The translations under genes were made by a program, and so were the position numbers. From assembly GCF_011090165.1 (NCBI RefSeq), contig NZ_JAADJT010000011.1, positions 1 to 64,000 on the forward strand: a stretch of 64,000 bases of DNA. The letters run 5' to 3'. This DNA is from Duganella aceris. GTDB lineage: Bacteria > Pseudomonadota > Gammaproteobacteria > Burkholderiales > Burkholderiaceae_D. Under the pieces are notes generated by a model, which was given only the letters and a program-made list of their open reading frames with translations, did no database searches and had not been told where the DNA came from. Within the stretch, counting starts at the first letter, position 1. Every line of letters begins with the position of its first letter. Positions 62,584 through 64,000 of this stretch are shown here, in pieces.

Positions 62584-64000
62584 TTACGCCTCGGCGGTGG
62601 CGGCGCGTGTCGCCATGCGGCGGCGTTTGTCGGCATCGCCGGCCACGCCCAGATCGGCCGGGAAGTCGTCGACGTGCACCGACAGATCGGTGAAGCGGGC
62701 GAAGTCCGACATCGCGCGCCGTTCTTCCGGCGTCAGCAAGCCTTGCGAGGCCGCTTGCGTGATCCAGCCTTCCATCTCCGGCAGGCTTTGCGGGATGCTT
62801 TCCAGCTTGCCGGATTTGATCGCGGGCTTGAGGCGATGCTCGATCGACTCGACCAGCGGCAGCAGTGCGAAGGCCAGTTCGCCGCAGGCCACCGGATCGC
62901 GCAGGTCGTCGGCCAGGAAGCCGTCGGCGAGCAGACGTTCGCGGCTCGTGCCCGGCGTCTGCATGGCGACGGCGACTGCCGCGCCCAGGTCGTCGGATGG
63001 CGCCGCGTAGGGCAGGCCGAACGGGAAGGCCAGCAGTCGCGCCAGCACGGCGGCCGGACGGTTGGGAAAGTTCTGCAGCACGCCGTCCAGTGCCAGCGCC
63101 GCCTTGTTCAAGGCGTCACGCACGGACCAGTGGACGTAGGCGAGATCGCTTTCCTGACGGCCGTCGTCTTCATAACGCTTCAGCGTCGCGCTGACCAGGT
63201 ACATCAGCGACAGCGCGTCGCCCAGCCGGGCCGAGATGCGCTCGCGCCGCTTCAATTCGCCGCCGAGGATGAACATCGACATGTCGGTCATCAGCGCGAA
63301 CACGGTCGACAGGCGGCCGACGGCCCGGTAGTAGGCCGCCGTGTCGCCGGATGCTTTCTTCGGCACCGGCGCGGTGATGCCGCCGGTGATGCCGTACCAC
63401 AGCGCGCGCGCCGCATTGGCGCAGACGAAGCCGACGTGGCCGAAGAAGGCGGCGTCGAAATCGCGCTCGCCCTTTCGCTGGTCCGCTTCGGCGGTGGCGC
63501 GCATTTCGCGCAGCACGTAGGGATGCGAGCGGATCGCGCCCTGGCCGAAGATGATCAGGCAGCGTGTCAGGATGTTGGCGCCTTCGACCGTGATCGCGAT
63601 CGGGATCTGCTGGTAGGCGCGGGCCAGGAAATTACTCGGTCCCATGCAGATGCCTTTGCCGCCGAGGATATCCATGCCGTCGTTGACGACGGCGCGGCCG
63701 CGCTCCGTGACGTGGTATTTGGCGATGGCCGAGATCACGGCGGGCTTCTCGCCCAGATCGACCGCCAGCGCGGACAGCTTGCGTGTCGCGTCCATCATGT
63801 ACAGGTTGGCGCCCATGCGGGCCAGCGCTTCCTGGACGCCTTCGAACTTGCCGATGGCGGTCTTGAATTGGCGGCGGATCGCGCAATAGGCGCTGGTGCC
63901 GCGCACCGCCAGCTTGGCGGTGCCGACGCTGGCCGACGGCAGCGAGATCGCGCGTCCCGCAGCCAGGCATTCCATCAGCATGCGCCAGCCCTTGCCGATC
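62584..64000 (-). CDS. fadE: Acyl-CoA dehydrogenase (FadE type), 5' end missing
   Basis: The C-terminal 472 residues of a long FadE-like acyl-CoA dehydrogenase that starts beyond 64000. The frame is open to the window edge (IGKGWRMLMECLAAGRAISLPS). Visible parts are the helical domain (GKFEGVQEALARMGANLYMMDATRKL), MDILGGKGICMGPSNFLARAYQQIPIAITVEGANILTR, and the DUF1974 tail (RALWYGITGG, SRERLLADGFLADDLRDPVACG). It oxidises fatty acyl-CoA in beta-oxidation. It is unrelated to the pectin locus and shows where the locus ends. Confidence 0.93.
   Translation of the reverse strand, partial: IGKGWRMLMECLAAGRAISLPSASVGTAKLAVRGTSAYCAIRRQFKTAIGKFEGVQEALARMGANLYMMDATRKLSALAVDLGEKPAVISAIAKYHVTERGRAVVNDGMDILGGKGICMGPSNFLARAYQQIPIAITVEGANILTRCLIIFGQGAIRSHPYVLREMRATAEADQRKGERDFDAAFFGHVGFVCANAARALWYGITGGITAPVPKKASGDTAAYYRAVGRLSTVFALMTDMSMFILGGELKRRERISARLGDALSLMYLVSATLKRYEDDGRQESDLAYVHWSVRDALNKAALALDGVLQNFPNRPAAVLARLLAFPFGLPYAAPSDDLGAAVAVAMQTPGTSRERLLADGFLADDLRDPVACGELAFALLPLVESIEHRLKPAIKSGKLESIPQSLPEMEGWITQAASQGLLTPEERRAMSDFARFTDLSVHVDDFPADLGVAGDADKRRRMATRAATAEA

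Overview
The window looks like a chromosomal segment of a high-GC betaproteobacterium of the Burkholderiales, most likely Oxalobacteraceae (Massilia/Duganella-like). The grounds are the block ygfZ / mltG-tmk-holB-pilZ ... tatD, the codon and GC style, an abundance of secreted polysaccharide-degrading enzymes, large TonB-dependent receptors, and the GGGGTCAGACCCC-type inverted repeat. The species call is an inference from family knowledge; no search was run. I saw no rRNA, tRNA or CRISPR array.

Layout. 1-3 kb is a disturbed accessory patch: the end of an IS3-family element, a chimeric duplicate made from pieces of the NRDE gene and ygfZ, an AT-richer secreted protein and a serine beta-lactamase-like hydrolase. 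3-13.8 kb is mostly housekeeping: NRDE, DUF4936 and ygfZ on minus, then mltG, tmk, holB and a PilZ gene on plus. A GNAT gene, a KfrA-like gene and a decayed cation/proton antiporter interrupt the block before tatD (ycfH). An ankyrin protein, an RsbQ-like hydrolase and a methyltransferase follow. 13.8-31.2 kb is mixed: two small proteins, phospholipase A, a stand-alone elongation factor G, outer-membrane barrels, an HGSNAT-type acyltransferase, a chemoreceptor, a GAF/EAL protein, a repeat-built lipoprotein, a Fur-type iron cluster (siderophore receptor divergent from a PepSY protein) and a cNMP-binding thioredoxin-reductase-like flavoprotein.

31.4-62.5 kb is the distinctive part: a locus for pectin rhamnogalacturonan I (RG-I) and L-rhamnose. 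A very large TonB-dependent receptor with a GH43 enzyme opens it, followed by an MFS/LysR pair of uncertain relevance. Two divergent operons then meet at a 311-bp control region. The minus operon is rhaR-rhaS-rhaT-rhaP-rhaQ-rhaK (DeoR regulator, ABC importer, kinase). The plus operon is rhaD-rhaI-GH106-GH28-GH105-rhaU, in which catabolic enzymes and exported depolymerases are fused into one tightly overlapping unit. Beyond it lie an esterase, a DUF1080 protein, a PL22-like oligogalacturonate lyase homologue, a protein with two CE12 acetylesterase domains in tandem, a second GH105 and a CE12-GH43 fusion. Inferred flow: deacetylation and side-chain trimming outside or in the periplasm, backbone cleavage, removal of unsaturated uronate (GH105) and of rhamnose (GH106), import by RhaSTPQ, then RhaU/RhaI/RhaK/RhaD to dihydroxyacetone phosphate and lactate. 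No RG lyase (PL4/9/11) is present in the window, so the initiating backbone enzyme must be elsewhere or be the GH28.

The window ends inside an acyl-CoA dehydrogenase gene (fadE-like). The most unusual sequence-level features are a 13-unit, 30-bp in-frame tandem repeat in the GH106 linker, the tandem CE12 protein with altered catalytic Asp/His motifs, the CE12-GH43 fusion, the chimeric duplicate near the left edge, and four convergent gene pairs that share a TTAA double stop.
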